From the NCBI RefSeq assembly GCF_003601925.1, contig NZ_QZWH01000059.1:1-47731 (forward strand): 47,731 bases of DNA, given 5' to 3'. Origin of the DNA: Buttiauxella izardii (GTDB lineage Bacteria > Pseudomonadota > Gammaproteobacteria > Enterobacterales > Enterobacteriaceae). Every line of letters begins with the position of its first letter. Position 1 is the first letter of the stretch. The notes under the pieces were generated by a model. That model saw nothing but the letters and a program-made list of their open reading frames with translations, did no database searches and was not told where the DNA came from. Made by a program: the position numbers and the translations under genes. Positions 10,138 to 19,035 of this stretch are shown piece by piece.

Positions 10138-11616
10138 GAGCCATTCAATCGGCAAACGATAAACTAACCGCACCAACACCCGTTGCCAAAAACGGGTGTG
10201 CGGTTCTTTCTTCCAGACAATCTCTTTACCGTTATTATTCTCAACCCAATTCACTCGCCCCCAACGATCCAGACGCAGCGACCACGCCGCCTCTTTCTGG
10301 CTTTGGGTAAAACGCTGGTGAATATTTTGCGCCAGCGCTTCGCTCTCAATGACAAATCCCATCTCGGTATTCAGCATCGCCGAGCGCGGATCAAAATTGA
10401 ATGAGCCGATAAACACCTTCTGCTTATCCACGCTAAATGTTTTGGCGTGCAGGCTGGAACCTGAATTACCGGTTAATCCGCGGTCATGCGGCCTGCGAAC
10501 GCCCTCGTGCTCGGGCTTAAGTTCAAACAACTCCACACCATGACGCAGCAACTTTTTACGCCAGCGCGCATAACCCGCATGCACCACCGCCACATCATTA
10601 GCCGCCAGTGAATTAGTCAGAATGGCGATTTTCACCCCTTTGCGCACCAGCCCCAGAATCTGGGCAATTCCGGCACGCGTCGGTACGAAATAGGCGGAGA
10701 TGATGTCAATTTCCTGTTTCGGCATGCCAATGACGTTGATCAGGCGCTGCGGCAATAGCGTGTGATTGCGCGCCCTGCCCTGCCCTTTGCGCGGGTCATC
10801 GCTCAACAGGCGCGTCTTCGCCCAATACATTTCCAGAGTGCGTGAAACCAGGTGCGTGGCGAACTGGCTGGTCGTCAGCCGATCAAGGTAACGCCGAGCC
10901 GTCGGATCATCGCGCCAGTCATCGGGAAGTTGCACACGGTTATGCAAAACATCCGGGTCAACATCCAACACCTTTTCCAGCGTCGATACGCACTGACTGT
11001 TCCAGTAGCGCTCAAAATCCTGGCTTACATCACTGACCACCGGGCCGATTGCCAACACGTCTAAATCTGAAAACAGCGGTTGTTTCCCGACGCCAAAATA
11101 GGCATCCCCCACATTGCGCCCACCAATAATCGTCGTTTCGCCATCCACGGTGAACGATTTGTTATGCATGCGACGGTTCAGGCGCGCAAAGTCGGTCAGA
11201 TAGCCGATGGCGCGAAACAGTCGAAATGAAAAGGGATTAAACAGGCGAACTTCAATCTGCGGATGAGAATTGAGCAGTTGTAAAATATCATCAAGCCCAT
11301 TGGTGTTGTTATCGTCCAGCAACAGGCGAACTTTCACCCCACGTTCAGCCGCCGCCAGCAGCGCACTGAACATCAAGCGTCCGGACATATCGTCCTGCCA
11401 GATGTAATACTGCACATCGAGGGTTTTCTCGGCCATACCGCACAGCAAATAACGCGCCGCAAAGGCGTCGAGGCTATCCGACAGTGGGTGGATCCCGCTA
11501 AAACCTGGATGCTCGGCAAGCGACGGAGTAATCGCCCTTCCCAGGCGTGTGGCGTGATGATTTTTCAAATTAGAGTTGAGCAACAAGTTGTTGATAGATT
11601 TGGGTATTTTCGTCAT
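10132..11616 (-). CDS. clsC: Cardiolipin synthase C (ClsC/YmdC)
   Basis: Phospholipase D superfamily enzyme; in E. coli ClsC with YmdB makes cardiolipin from phosphatidylglycerol and phosphatidylethanolamine. Two HKD motifs are visible: [18 protein letters not shown] and [20 protein letters not shown]. The C-terminus, [10 protein letters not shown], matches the family. The start is unclear: the ATG at 11616 lies 47 bp inside the end of ymdB with no good ribosome site; a TTG at 11628 extends it, and a TTG at 11568, just past the ymdB stop, would be closest to the E. coli protein length. Either way clsC is coupled to ymdB. Confidence 0.93.
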   Translation of the reverse strand: MTKIPKSINNLLLNSNLKNHHATRLGRAITPSLAEHPGFSGIHPLSDSLDAFAARYLLCGMAEKTLDVQYYIWQDDMSGRLMFSALLAAAERGVKVRLLLDDNNTNGLDDILQLLNSHPQIEVRLFNPFSFRLFRAIGYLTDFARLNRRMHNKSFTVDGETTIIGGRNVGDAYFGVGKQPLFSDLDVLAIGPVVSDVSQDFERYWNSQCVSTLEKVLDVDPDVLHNRVQLPDDWRDDPTARRYLDRLTTSQFATHLVSRTLEMYWAKTRLLSDDPRKGQGRARNHTLLPQRLINVIGMPKQEIDIISAYFVPTRAGIAQILGLVRKGVKIAILTNSLAANDVAVVHAGYARWRKKLLRHGVELFELKPEHEGVRRPHDRGLTGNSGSSLHAKTFSVDKQKVFIGSFNFDPRSAMLNTEMGFVIESEALAQNIHQRFTQSQKEAAWSLRLDRWGRVNWVENNNGKEIVWKKEPHTRFWQRVLVRLVYRLPIEWLL

Positions 11617-12094
11617 CAAAGCAGACAAAAACCACCTCTTCAGGTAACGGGCGTATGCCTATATAGCGGTAAACAGTATCAACGGCGATTTTCGCGGCCT
11701 CCTCTTTAGGATAACCATAAGCACCGGTGCTTATCGCCGGGAAAGCAATGGTGCGATAACCATTGGCAGCGGCTAAATCCAGGCAGTTGCGATAAGTTTG
11801 TTCGAGCAATTCGGCCTCGTGTTTTTCGCCACCATGCCACACCGGACCAACGGCGTGAATCACCGCTTTAACCGGAATATTCCCAGCTTCAGTAATCACC
11901 GCGTGTCCCGGTGCACATTCGCCTTGCTGGCGCACGATCACTTTACAGGCTTCCAGTAATGCAGGGCCCGCCGCACGATGAATCGCGCCATCAACACCGC
12001 CGCCTCCCATCAGGGATGAATTCGCCGCGTTGACAATAACGTCAACCTCGACGCGGGTGATATCACCTTGTATCACCGACATTCTTTCGCTCAT
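11570..12094 (-). CDS. ymdB: O-acetyl-ADP-ribose deacetylase YmdB (macrodomain)
   Basis: Macrodomain enzyme that hydrolyses O-acetyl-ADP-ribose; in E. coli it also inhibits RNase III and aids ClsC. The domain fills the protein: [20 protein letters not shown], then [18 protein letters not shown] (ADP-ribose-binding loop with catalytic Asp), and [12 protein letters not shown]. The start at 12094 has a GGAGA ribosome site and matches the E. coli start region; an in-frame upstream extension has no homologous sequence. In E. coli the next gene is ymdA, but here the adiCA-APE block intervenes. Confidence 0.95.
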   Translation of the reverse strand: MSERMSVIQGDITRVEVDVIVNAANSSLMGGGGVDGAIHRAAGPALLEACKVIVRQQGECAPGHAVITEAGNIPVKAVIHAVGPVWHGGEKHEAELLEQTYRNCLDLAAANGYRTIAFPAISTGAYGYPKEEAAKIAVDTVYRYIGIRPLPEEVVFVCFDDENTQIYQQLVAQL

Positions 12095-12239
12095 TGGGAA
12101 ATCTCCAGTTAGTCTTTGATAGTAGTCTAAACTTACCGAACAGCAGACGTATATCACTTCCTAAGGATTTATCACCACCACACCCCCAGCTTTTTTCTCG
12201 TTAACTCCAACAAAGTTTCTTCGTTTCAGGAGAGGTTCT

Positions 12240-13571
12240 ATGGCTAGTGAAGCGCAAAAAGTCGGGCTGGTCCCGGTGATGTTAATGGTGGCTGGCAATA
12301 TCATGGGTTCCGGGGTTTTCCTGCTCCCGGCAAACCTCGCCGCCACTGGCGGGATTGCCATCTTTGGCTGGATGGTGACGATTATCGGCGCGTTGTCGTT
12401 ATCAATGGTTTACGCCAAAATGTCCTCGCTCGATGACAGCCCCGGCGGCTCTTACGCCTACGCCCGGCGGGCATTTGGCCCGTTCCTCGGTTATCAAACC
12501 AACCTGCTTTACTGGCTAGCCTGCTGGATTGGTAACGTCGCGATGGTGGTGATTGGCGTCGGGTATCTCAGCTACTTCTTCCCGATGTTAAACCAGCCGT
12601 GGCCGCTCACCGTCACCTGTATCGCGATTCTGTGGCTGTTTGTCGGGCTGAATATTGTTGGCCCGAAAATGATCACTCGCGTGCAGGCGGTCGCCACTAT
12701 TCTGGCGCTCATTCCGATTGTTGCCGTGGCGGTTTTAGGCTGGTTCTGGTTTAAAAGCGACACTTACATGGAAGCGTGGAACGTCAGCGGCAAAGGCACT
12801 TTTGGCGCGATTCAGAGCACATTGAGCGTCACGCTGTGGTCGTTTATCGGCGTTGAAAGTGCGTCGGTGGCCGCAGCGGTGGTGAAAAACCCCAAACGTA
12901 ACGTGCCGATTGCCACTATCGGCGGCGTATTAATCGCTGCGGTTTGTTACGTGCTTTCCAGCACCGCGATTATGGGCATGATCCCCAACGCCGACCTCAA
13001 AGTTTCCGCCTCACCATTCGGCGATGCCGCGCTCATGGCGATGGGGCCGACGGCGGGGGCGATTGTTTCATTCTGTGCCGCAGCCGGGTGTTTAGGTAGC
13101 CTCGGCGGCTGGACGTTACTCGCCGGGCAAACGGCGAAAGCCGCCGCCGACGACGGCCTGTTCCCGCCAATATTTGCCAAAGTGAACAAAGACCAAACTC
13201 CGGTCGCGGGCCTGATTATCGTCGGTGTGTTGATGACACTTTTCCAGCTCGCCAGTATTTCCCCGGACGCCACTTCGCAATTCGCCGTGGTTTCCTCGGT
13301 GTCGGTCATCTTCACGCTGGTGCCTTACATTTATACCTGTGCGGCGTTGATGCTGCTCGGCCAGGGGCATTTGGGCAACCAACGCCTGCCGTTCTTGTTT
13401 ATCACGCTGATTGCCTTTGTTTACTGCATTTGGGCGGTGGTGGGAACGGGTGCGACAGAAGTGATGTGGTCGTTCGTCGCCATCATGGTGATTACCGCGA
13501 TGTACACCGTTAACTATAACCGTCGCCATAAAAACCCCTACCCGCTGGATAAACCCGTGGTTAACGATTAA
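12240..13571 (+). CDS. adiC: Arginine/agmatine antiporter AdiC
   Basis: APC-superfamily inner-membrane exchanger of extracellular arginine for intracellular agmatine, the transport half of arginine-dependent acid resistance. The 443 residues (445 in E. coli) include the substrate-binding stretch [16 protein letters not shown] in helix 1, a Trp in [16 protein letters not shown] corresponding to the gate Trp202, and [20 protein letters not shown] around Trp293. Similarity to AdiC is clearly higher than to CadB or PotE. The start has an AGGAGAGG ribosome site. adiA follows 14 bp downstream, so the two form an operon, unlike E. coli where adiY separates them. Confidence 0.96.
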   Translation: MASEAQKVGLVPVMLMVAGNIMGSGVFLLPANLAATGGIAIFGWMVTIIGALSLSMVYAKMSSLDDSPGGSYAYARRAFGPFLGYQTNLLYWLACWIGNVAMVVIGVGYLSYFFPMLNQPWPLTVTCIAILWLFVGLNIVGPKMITRVQAVATILALIPIVAVAVLGWFWFKSDTYMEAWNVSGKGTFGAIQSTLSVTLWSFIGVESASVAAAVVKNPKRNVPIATIGGVLIAAVCYVLSSTAIMGMIPNADLKVSASPFGDAALMAMGPTAGAIVSFCAAAGCLGSLGGWTLLAGQTAKAAADDGLFPPIFAKVNKDQTPVAGLIIVGVLMTLFQLASISPDATSQFAVVSSVSVIFTLVPYIYTCAALMLLGQGHLGNQRLPFLFITLIAFVYCIWAVVGTGATEVMWSFVAIMVITAMYTVNYNRRHKNPYPLDKPVVND

Positions 13572-13585
13572 GACAGGAGTGGCTC

Positions 13586-15889
13586 ATGCTTGATCTCGGC
13601 ACGCATCAAAAGCGCAAAATTCTGGTGGTCGACAGCAGCATTCAGGACGTTAACACCGCCAACGGACGCGCAGTGGCGGAACTGATTGAAGCTCTGGAAG
13701 AAAACAACTTTGCGGTGATTTCCGCCGCTACCTTTGAAGATGGTATCGCCACGGTCACGTCCGATGCTTCGTTGTGCTGTATTTTCGTGGACTGGACTTC
13801 CGGCGGCAACGACGACGCCTCACACAGCCAGGCGTTCACGCTGCTGCAAACTATTCGTCGGCGCAATAAAAGCGTGCCGGTGCTGTTGATGGCAGAACAC
13901 TCCTGCGTCGATACGCTAACGCTGGATTCGATGCGGCTGGTGAATGAGTTTGTCTGGATGCACGAGGACACCGCCGAATTTATTGCCGCGCGCGCCCGTT
14001 CGTTGATTCAGCGTTATTACCAACAATTGCTGCCGCCGTTTACCCGGGCGCTATTTAATTACACCCTCGAAAACCCGGAATACTCATGGGCGGCACCGGG
14101 CCATCAGGGCGGCGTAGCGTTTACCAAATCGGCAGTCGGGCGTGAGTTTCTGGATTTCTTCGGTGAGAATTTATTCCGCACCGATACCGGTATTGAACGC
14201 GCCGCAATGGGTTCTTTGCTTGATCACAGCGGGCCGATTAAAGCCTCGGAAACTTACGCCGCCGAAGTGTTTGGCGCACACAAAAGTTACTCGGTTTTAA
14301 ACGGCACCTCCGGCTCCAACCGCGCGATTATGCAGGCGGTGGTCGGCGAGCTTGAAATCGCGCTTTGCGACCGCAACTGCCATAAATCCATTGAACAGGG
14401 CTTAGTGATGACCGGGGCGCTGCCGGTTTATTTTGTGCCGACGCGCAACCGTTTTGGCATCATCGGGCCAATCCCCAAACGCCAGTTCACCCCGGAAAGC
14501 ATTCGTGCGGCCATTGACGCCAACCCGCTCAAGCATGAAGTGGTGAGCGATAAACCGGTGTACGCGGTAGTCACCAACTGTACTTATGACGGCATGTGTT
14601 ATCACGCCGAAGCGGCGCAAGAATTGCTGGCGCAAAGTGTTGACCAGATTCATTTCGATGAAGCCTGGTACGCATATGCCCGCTTTAACCCGATGTACAA
14701 AGGCCGCTTTGCGATGCGCGGCGACCCGAAGGATTTCGACAGTAACGGGCCGACGATTTTTGCCACGCACTCCACGCACAAACTGCTGGCCGCCCTTTCG
14801 CAATCGTCTTACATCCATATTCGTAACGGTAAAAAGCCCGTCGAGCATTCACGTTTTAACGAGTCGTATATGCTGCAAGCCACCACTTCGCCGCTGTATG
14901 CGATTATCGCTTCCAACGAAATTGGTGCGGCAATGATGGACGGCGGCCAGGGCGAAGCGTTGACCCAGGAAGTGATTGTCGAAGCGGTGGATTTCCGTCT
15001 GGCGCTGGCAAAAGTGCATGCGGCGTTTGCTAAAAAAGGCGAGTGGTTCTTCTCGCCGTGGAACGCGCCGACGATTACCGACGCATCCGGCGCGGAGGTG
15101 CCATTTGCCAAAGCGTCGCGGGAACAGCTCACCACCGATCCTTCCTGCTGGACGCTAAAACCCGGCGACAAATGGCATGGATTTGAACAACTTGAGGACG
15201 AATGGTGTCTGCTCGACCCGATCAAAGCGGGGATTTTAGCCCCCGGCATGGGCGATGACGGCAACCTGCTGGAGGCCGGTATTCCGGCGGCGATGGTCAC
15301 GGCGTATCTTGGCGAGCGCGGCATTGTGCCGTCGCGCACCACCGATTTTATGGTGTTATGCCTGTTCTCCATTGGCGTCACCAAAGGCAAATGGGGCACA
15401 CTGATTAACGTGTTGCTGGAGTTCAAAACCGATTACGACAACAACACGCCGCTTAAACGTTGCCTGCCGGATTTGATCAGCGCCGACGCGGCACGTTATG
15501 CGGGAATGGGGCTGAAGGATCTGTGCGATGAAATGTTTAACTACATGAAAACCAGCCAGATGGACAAACTCCAGGCCGAGGCTTTTGGCAATATTCCCGT
15601 TCCGGTGACGCGCCCGCGCATTGCCTTCCAGCAGCATATGGCGGGTAAAGCCGACCATTTGCCTATCGACCAGTTACCGAACCGGATTTCCGCCGTCGGC
15701 GTGATCCCTTATCCGCCGGGGATTCCGATTGTGATGCCGGGCGAAAGTTTTGGTGACGCTGATGGGCCGTGGCTGAAATACATTCGCAGCATCGCGCAAT
15801 GGGGCGAGAAATTCCCCGGTTTTGAGAAAGAACTGGAAGGCGCGGAGTTAATTGATGGGGTTTATCACATTTGGGCGTTGAATCAGTAA
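13586..15889 (+). CDS. adiA: Biodegradative arginine decarboxylase AdiA (PLP-dependent)
   Basis: Converts arginine to agmatine plus CO2, consuming a cytoplasmic proton at low pH. The protein has 767 residues (about 755 in E. coli). It has an N-terminal response-regulator-like wing domain (KILVVDSSIQDV, about residues 10-130), the PLP core with ATHSTHKLLAALSQSS where Lys399 should carry PLP, WAAPGHQGGVAF, HFDEAWYAYARF, and a C-terminal domain with SVIPYPPGIP-like text (GVIPYPPGIPIVMPGE). Substrate assignment rests on the adjacent adiC; the sequence is fairly diverged from E. coli AdiA. RBS is ACAGGAG. No AdiY-type regulator is present nearby. Confidence 0.92.
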   Translation: MLDLGTHQKRKILVVDSSIQDVNTANGRAVAELIEALEENNFAVISAATFEDGIATVTSDASLCCIFVDWTSGGNDDASHSQAFTLLQTIRRRNKSVPVLLMAEHSCVDTLTLDSMRLVNEFVWMHEDTAEFIAARARSLIQRYYQQLLPPFTRALFNYTLENPEYSWAAPGHQGGVAFTKSAVGREFLDFFGENLFRTDTGIERAAMGSLLDHSGPIKASETYAAEVFGAHKSYSVLNGTSGSNRAIMQAVVGELEIALCDRNCHKSIEQGLVMTGALPVYFVPTRNRFGIIGPIPKRQFTPESIRAAIDANPLKHEVVSDKPVYAVVTNCTYDGMCYHAEAAQELLAQSVDQIHFDEAWYAYARFNPMYKGRFAMRGDPKDFDSNGPTIFATHSTHKLLAALSQSSYIHIRNGKKPVEHSRFNESYMLQATTSPLYAIIASNEIGAAMMDGGQGEALTQEVIVEAVDFRLALAKVHAAFAKKGEWFFSPWNAPTITDASGAEVPFAKASREQLTTDPSCWTLKPGDKWHGFEQLEDEWCLLDPIKAGILAPGMGDDGNLLEAGIPAAMVTAYLGERGIVPSRTTDFMVLCLFSIGVTKGKWGTLINVLLEFKTDYDNNTPLKRCLPDLISADAARYAGMGLKDLCDEMFNYMKTSQMDKLQAEAFGNIPVPVTRPRIAFQQHMAGKADHLPIDQLPNRISAVGVIPYPPGIPIVMPGESFGDADGPWLKYIRSIAQWGEKFPGFEKELEGAELIDGVYHIWALNQ

Positions 15890-15905
15890 ACGGGCTTCGC
15901 AAACC

Positions 15906-15933
15906 GTCGGATAAGCCGCAGGCATCATCCGAC
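15906..15933. repeat. REP-like palindrome
   Basis: GTCGGAT (15906-15912) and ATCCGAC (15927-15933) enclose GCC-GCA-GGC, giving the two-part stem with bulge typical of enteric REP elements. It fills the 48-bp gap between the convergent stop codons of adiA and the phosphopantetheinyl transferase gene, so it probably protects both 3' ends. Confidence 0.8.
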
Positions 15934-15937
15934 AAAA

Positions 15938-16552
15938 TTACAAAATCACCCATTCCGCTGCAAAATCATCGGGAAATGGCTGTTCGCCGCAACAGGCGAT
16001 CAGCCGGTCTTCAACGGTCACGTGATGCAAAAAACGGTCTGGCGGGCACAACGTCTGGAGCGGCAAATGCAGCTGATCCATTTGCCAGACCGTTCCTGCG
16101 CGCTGTTTCAGCACCGCTTCGTGGGCCGTCCACAATCGCCAGAACTGCGGGATGTGTTCCACTTCGGGCAATGATTCCAGCCAGTCGCACAAATCCGCAG
16201 CAAAGCTGTGGCGGGCAATAGCCATAAACCTCGCGCGCGGGCGAACTTGCTCAATATCGCAGCCGACTTCACCCACCCCAATCAACACCGCAACGCTGGA
16301 TCCACTGTTGCTGATATTAAATTCAGGCAGCGCCGGATGATACGGTTTACCCTGTGCGGTGCGTTCGAGTTTAGGCAACGCGCCGTTATTAAGCAGCATC
16401 GCCAACAAGACTCGTGCGGCAATCCAGTCCAGGCGGCGATGCCCGGCTGGCGCGTCTTGCAGTAATTGCGCCGACAGCCAGCGATTGGCGAGCGCGTCAT
16501 CAGACAAACGCGCCACTTCGCCCACCGCCAGCCGATAACCGTTTACTGCCAA
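15938..16552 (-). CDS. 4'-phosphopantetheinyl transferase (Sfp/AcpT type) of the APE cluster
   Basis: Expected to transfer phosphopantetheine from CoA to the serine of the carrier proteins ApeE and ApeF. The 204-residue protein carries the Mg-binding motif VGCDIEQVRPR and the second motif FWRLWTAHEAVLKQRAG. The usual Lys of WxxKEAxxK is His here, but the Glu and last Lys are kept. It is the last gene of the cluster and overlaps apeR by 10 bp, so it is translated with the ketosynthase genes. Converges with adiA across a REP-like element. Confidence 0.88.
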   Translation of the reverse strand: MAVNGYRLAVGEVARLSDDALANRWLSAQLLQDAPAGHRRLDWIAARVLLAMLLNNGALPKLERTAQGKPYHPALPEFNISNSGSSVAVLIGVGEVGCDIEQVRPRARFMAIARHSFAADLCDWLESLPEVEHIPQFWRLWTAHEAVLKQRAGTVWQMDQLHLPLQTLCPPDRFLHHVTVEDRLIACCGEQPFPDDFAAEWVIL

Positions 16553-17772
16553 CGGCGCAGCACCAGCGACGTGTTAATGCCACCGAAAGCGAAGTTATTG
16601 CTTTGCACAAATTCGGTGTCGATTTTGCGCGCCGTACCCATGATGTAATCCAACTCGCCGCAGGCTTCGTCCGGGGAGGTTAAATTCAGCGTTTCGGCAA
16701 ACCAGCCTTCGCGCATCATTTCGATACTCATCCACGCTTCCAGCGCACCGCAAGCCCCGAGCGTATGGCCAAAATAACTTTTCAGCGAAGAGATTGGCGT
16801 ATTCGCCCCGAAAACTGCCGCCGTGGCGTGGCTTTCGGCAATATCGCCGCGATCGGTGGCGGTGCCGTGAGCATTGATATAGCCAATGTCGCTGGCTGCC
16901 AGCCCCGCCGATTGCAGGCCGCGCTCAATACAAATCTGCATGGTTTCTTTCTGCGGCTGGGTAATATGTGCCGCATCGCAGTTGGTGTGGAAGCCGACGA
17001 TTTCAGCATAGATCGTCGCACCACGCGCCAGAGCGTGATCCAGATCTTCGAGGATCAACGTCCCCGCCCCTTCGCCGATCACCAGGCCGTCACGCTGTTT
17101 ATCAAAAGGCGATGGCGTGGTTTTTGGCTGGTCATTGCGCTGGCTGGTGGCAAACAGTGTGTCAAACACCGCCGCTTCTGATGGACATAATTCTTCCGCA
17201 CCGCCCGCCACCATTACGGTCTGGTAGCCATGGCGAATTGCTTCCCAGGCATAACCAATCGCCTGGCTGCCCGATGTACAGGCGCTTGAGGTTGGAATCA
17301 CACGCCCGCGCAAACCAAAGAACAACCCGGCGTTCACCGCCGCAGTGTGCGGCATCATCTGCACATAAGTGGTGCCGGTGATATTACGGGTGTGTTTTTC
17401 GGTAAGCATGGTGGCAAATTCACTCACCGGCCCGGTGCTCCCGGTGGAAGACCCGTAGGCAATGCCGGTTTCACCGCTTGTGAGAATCGGGTCGCCGAGC
17501 AAACCGGATTTTATTAACGCCAGTTCAGTGGCGCGAGTGGCGAGTAGCGAAACGCGCCCCATCGCCCGAATGCGTTTGCGGGTGTAATGTTCAGGCAAAG
17601 TGAAATTATCCACCGGTGCGCCGAGCATAGTGTTGAGGCCGTCGTAAATTTGCCATTCCGGCATATTCCGCACCGCGTTTTGGCCAGACTTCAAACCCGC
17701 CGCCACAGCCTGCCAGTTTTCACCCAGTGCCGTTACGCCGCCCATTCCAGTGACTACTACGCGCTTAATCAC
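16543..17772 (-). CDS. apeR: Beta-ketoacyl-ACP synthase ApeR (FabF-like)
   Basis: Thiolase-fold condensing enzyme of aryl polyene synthesis, proposed to act in an early or alternative chain-extension round. The 409 residues show all three catalytic positions: Cys165 in TSSACTSGSQ, His in NAHGTATDRGD, and His in YFGHTLGACGALEA. The end is FVQSNNFAFGGINTSLVLRR, typical of KAS II. Overlaps apeQ by 4 bp (ATGA) and the transferase gene by 10 bp. Because it has the complete triad it should be catalytic, in contrast to ApeC. Confidence 0.92.
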   Translation of the reverse strand: MIKRVVVTGMGGVTALGENWQAVAAGLKSGQNAVRNMPEWQIYDGLNTMLGAPVDNFTLPEHYTRKRIRAMGRVSLLATRATELALIKSGLLGDPILTSGETGIAYGSSTGSTGPVSEFATMLTEKHTRNITGTTYVQMMPHTAAVNAGLFFGLRGRVIPTSSACTSGSQAIGYAWEAIRHGYQTVMVAGGAEELCPSEAAVFDTLFATSQRNDQPKTTPSPFDKQRDGLVIGEGAGTLILEDLDHALARGATIYAEIVGFHTNCDAAHITQPQKETMQICIERGLQSAGLAASDIGYINAHGTATDRGDIAESHATAAVFGANTPISSLKSYFGHTLGACGALEAWMSIEMMREGWFAETLNLTSPDEACGELDYIMGTARKIDTEFVQSNNFAFGGINTSLVLRRWQ

Positions 17773-18500
17773 AGCATGCCTCCATTGATGGAGATCACCT
17801 GGCGTGTGACATAACCCGCCACGGGCGACATCAAATAACGCGCAAGCCCAGCCACTTCTTCCGGCTGGCCCATTCGTTGCAACGGAATCAGGCGCATCGC
17901 TTCATTTAATGCGGCTTCTTCCATTTCAATCATGCCGGTATCGATTAAACCGGGTGCGATGCAGTTGACGGTGATTTTGCGTTTCGCCAGTTCAATAGCC
18001 AGTGCTTTAGTTGCACCGATAATTCCGGCTTTTGCGGCGCTGTAATTCACCTGCCCACGGTTGCCCATCAGGCCTGAAACCGAGGAAAGCGTGATAATTC
18101 GCCCGCCTTTGCGCAGGCCAATCATCGGCATCACACACGGCTGGATAACATTATAAAAACTGTCGAGATTGGTACGGATGACGCCGTCCCAGTCCTCGTC
18201 GGTAAGCGCCGGAAATGCGCCGTCGCGGGTCATTCCCGCATTGTTGACCACGCCCCAGTATGCGCCGTGCGTTTCAATATCGGCTTCAATCACGCTGCGG
18301 CATTGCTCGCGGTTGGCGCTATCAAATTGCATCACGCGCCCGGTTCCGCCCTGAGCTTTAATATCCTCAAGCGTTTGCTGTGCGCCTGCTTCGTCACGAT
18401 GGTAATGCACCACCACGGCAAATCCGTCGGCGGCGAGGCCCAGAGCTATCGCCTTGCCAATTCCTTTGCTGGCTCCGGTTATGAGTACCGTTTGTTTCAT
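17769..18500 (-). CDS. apeQ: 3-ketoacyl-ACP reductase ApeQ (FabG-like SDR)
   Basis: NADPH-dependent reduction of the beta-keto group after each elongation. The 243-residue short-chain dehydrogenase has the cofactor motif LITGASKGIGKA at the N-terminus, VNNAGMTRDG, the catalytic Ser in ITLSSVSGLMG and the YSAAKAG active-site YxxxK, ending in the FabG-like tail VISINGGML. A 76-bp AT-rich gap separates it from apeP upstream, the largest gap in the cluster, so a separate promoter or processing site is possible there. Confidence 0.93.
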   Translation of the reverse strand: MKQTVLITGASKGIGKAIALGLAADGFAVVVHYHRDEAGAQQTLEDIKAQGGTGRVMQFDSANREQCRSVIEADIETHGAYWGVVNNAGMTRDGAFPALTDEDWDGVIRTNLDSFYNVIQPCVMPMIGLRKGGRIITLSSVSGLMGNRGQVNYSAAKAGIIGATKALAIELAKRKITVNCIAPGLIDTGMIEMEEAALNEAMRLIPLQRMGQPEEVAGLARYLMSPVAGYVTRQVISINGGML

Positions 18501-18576
18501 CTTGCTGCTATCCCATTAAAATAATTATTCTAGTTTTTAATTATCAACGTCGTCGGGGGCGCTGCGCTTGCCCGAG

Positions 18577-19035
18577 CTAAAAAAGCTGTGCTAATTCATT
18601 ATTATCGGGCTGATAGGTATTCACTCGCCCGCTCGCCAGTACGTTGCCGTCTGCGAGAATTTGTCCTTCAAAACTACCGATTTTGTCATCACGCATCAGC
18701 AGCGTGACGTAACAATCCAACACCAAACCGTTTGGCAGATTTCCCGCTGGGCAGCGCAAACCGCGCCCACCGAGCAACATCCCCACGCGGCTGGCTTCTT
18801 CGCCGTTATTCATCGAATGCCAGCCAGACCAGACACCGACAGTCTGCGCAATCAGCTCAACGGCAAACCACCCCGGCAGATTGCCATCCGCATCTAAAAA
18901 CGGGGCCAGCACGCCATTTTGGCTCACCGTCACTCGGCAATGCGCATTTTCTTGTCCAACCGCCACCACCGTTTCGAGCAAGCACATCGGCGCTTCGTGC
19001 GGCAAATAGTGGTGAGGGGCAAGAAAATCAGTCAT
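18577..19035 (-). CDS. apeP: Beta-hydroxyacyl-ACP dehydratase ApeP (hotdog fold)
   Basis: One of the two dehydratases of aryl polyene synthesis, thought to remove water to give the conjugated double bonds. The 152-residue single hotdog domain starts LPHEAPMCLLETVVAV and contains GWFAVELIAQTVGVWSGWH, the long central hotdog helix with the acidic catalytic residue, typical of ApeP/ 3-hydroxydecanoyl-like dehydratases. It overlaps apeO by 8 bp. The second dehydratase, ApeI, is encoded 7 kb upstream in the same cluster. Confidence 0.88.
   Translation of the reverse strand: MTDFLAPHHYLPHEAPMCLLETVVAVGQENAHCRVTVSQNGVLAPFLDADGNLPGWFAVELIAQTVGVWSGWHSMNNGEEASRVGMLLGGRGLRCPAGNLPNGLVLDCYVTLLMRDDKIGSFEGQILADGNVLASGRVNTYQPDNNELAQLF

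Noticed and set aside
14809-15426. A 205-codon minus-strand open frame inside adiA
   Set aside because: Antisense shadow of the PLP decarboxylase coding sequence; composition is biased and no motif is found.
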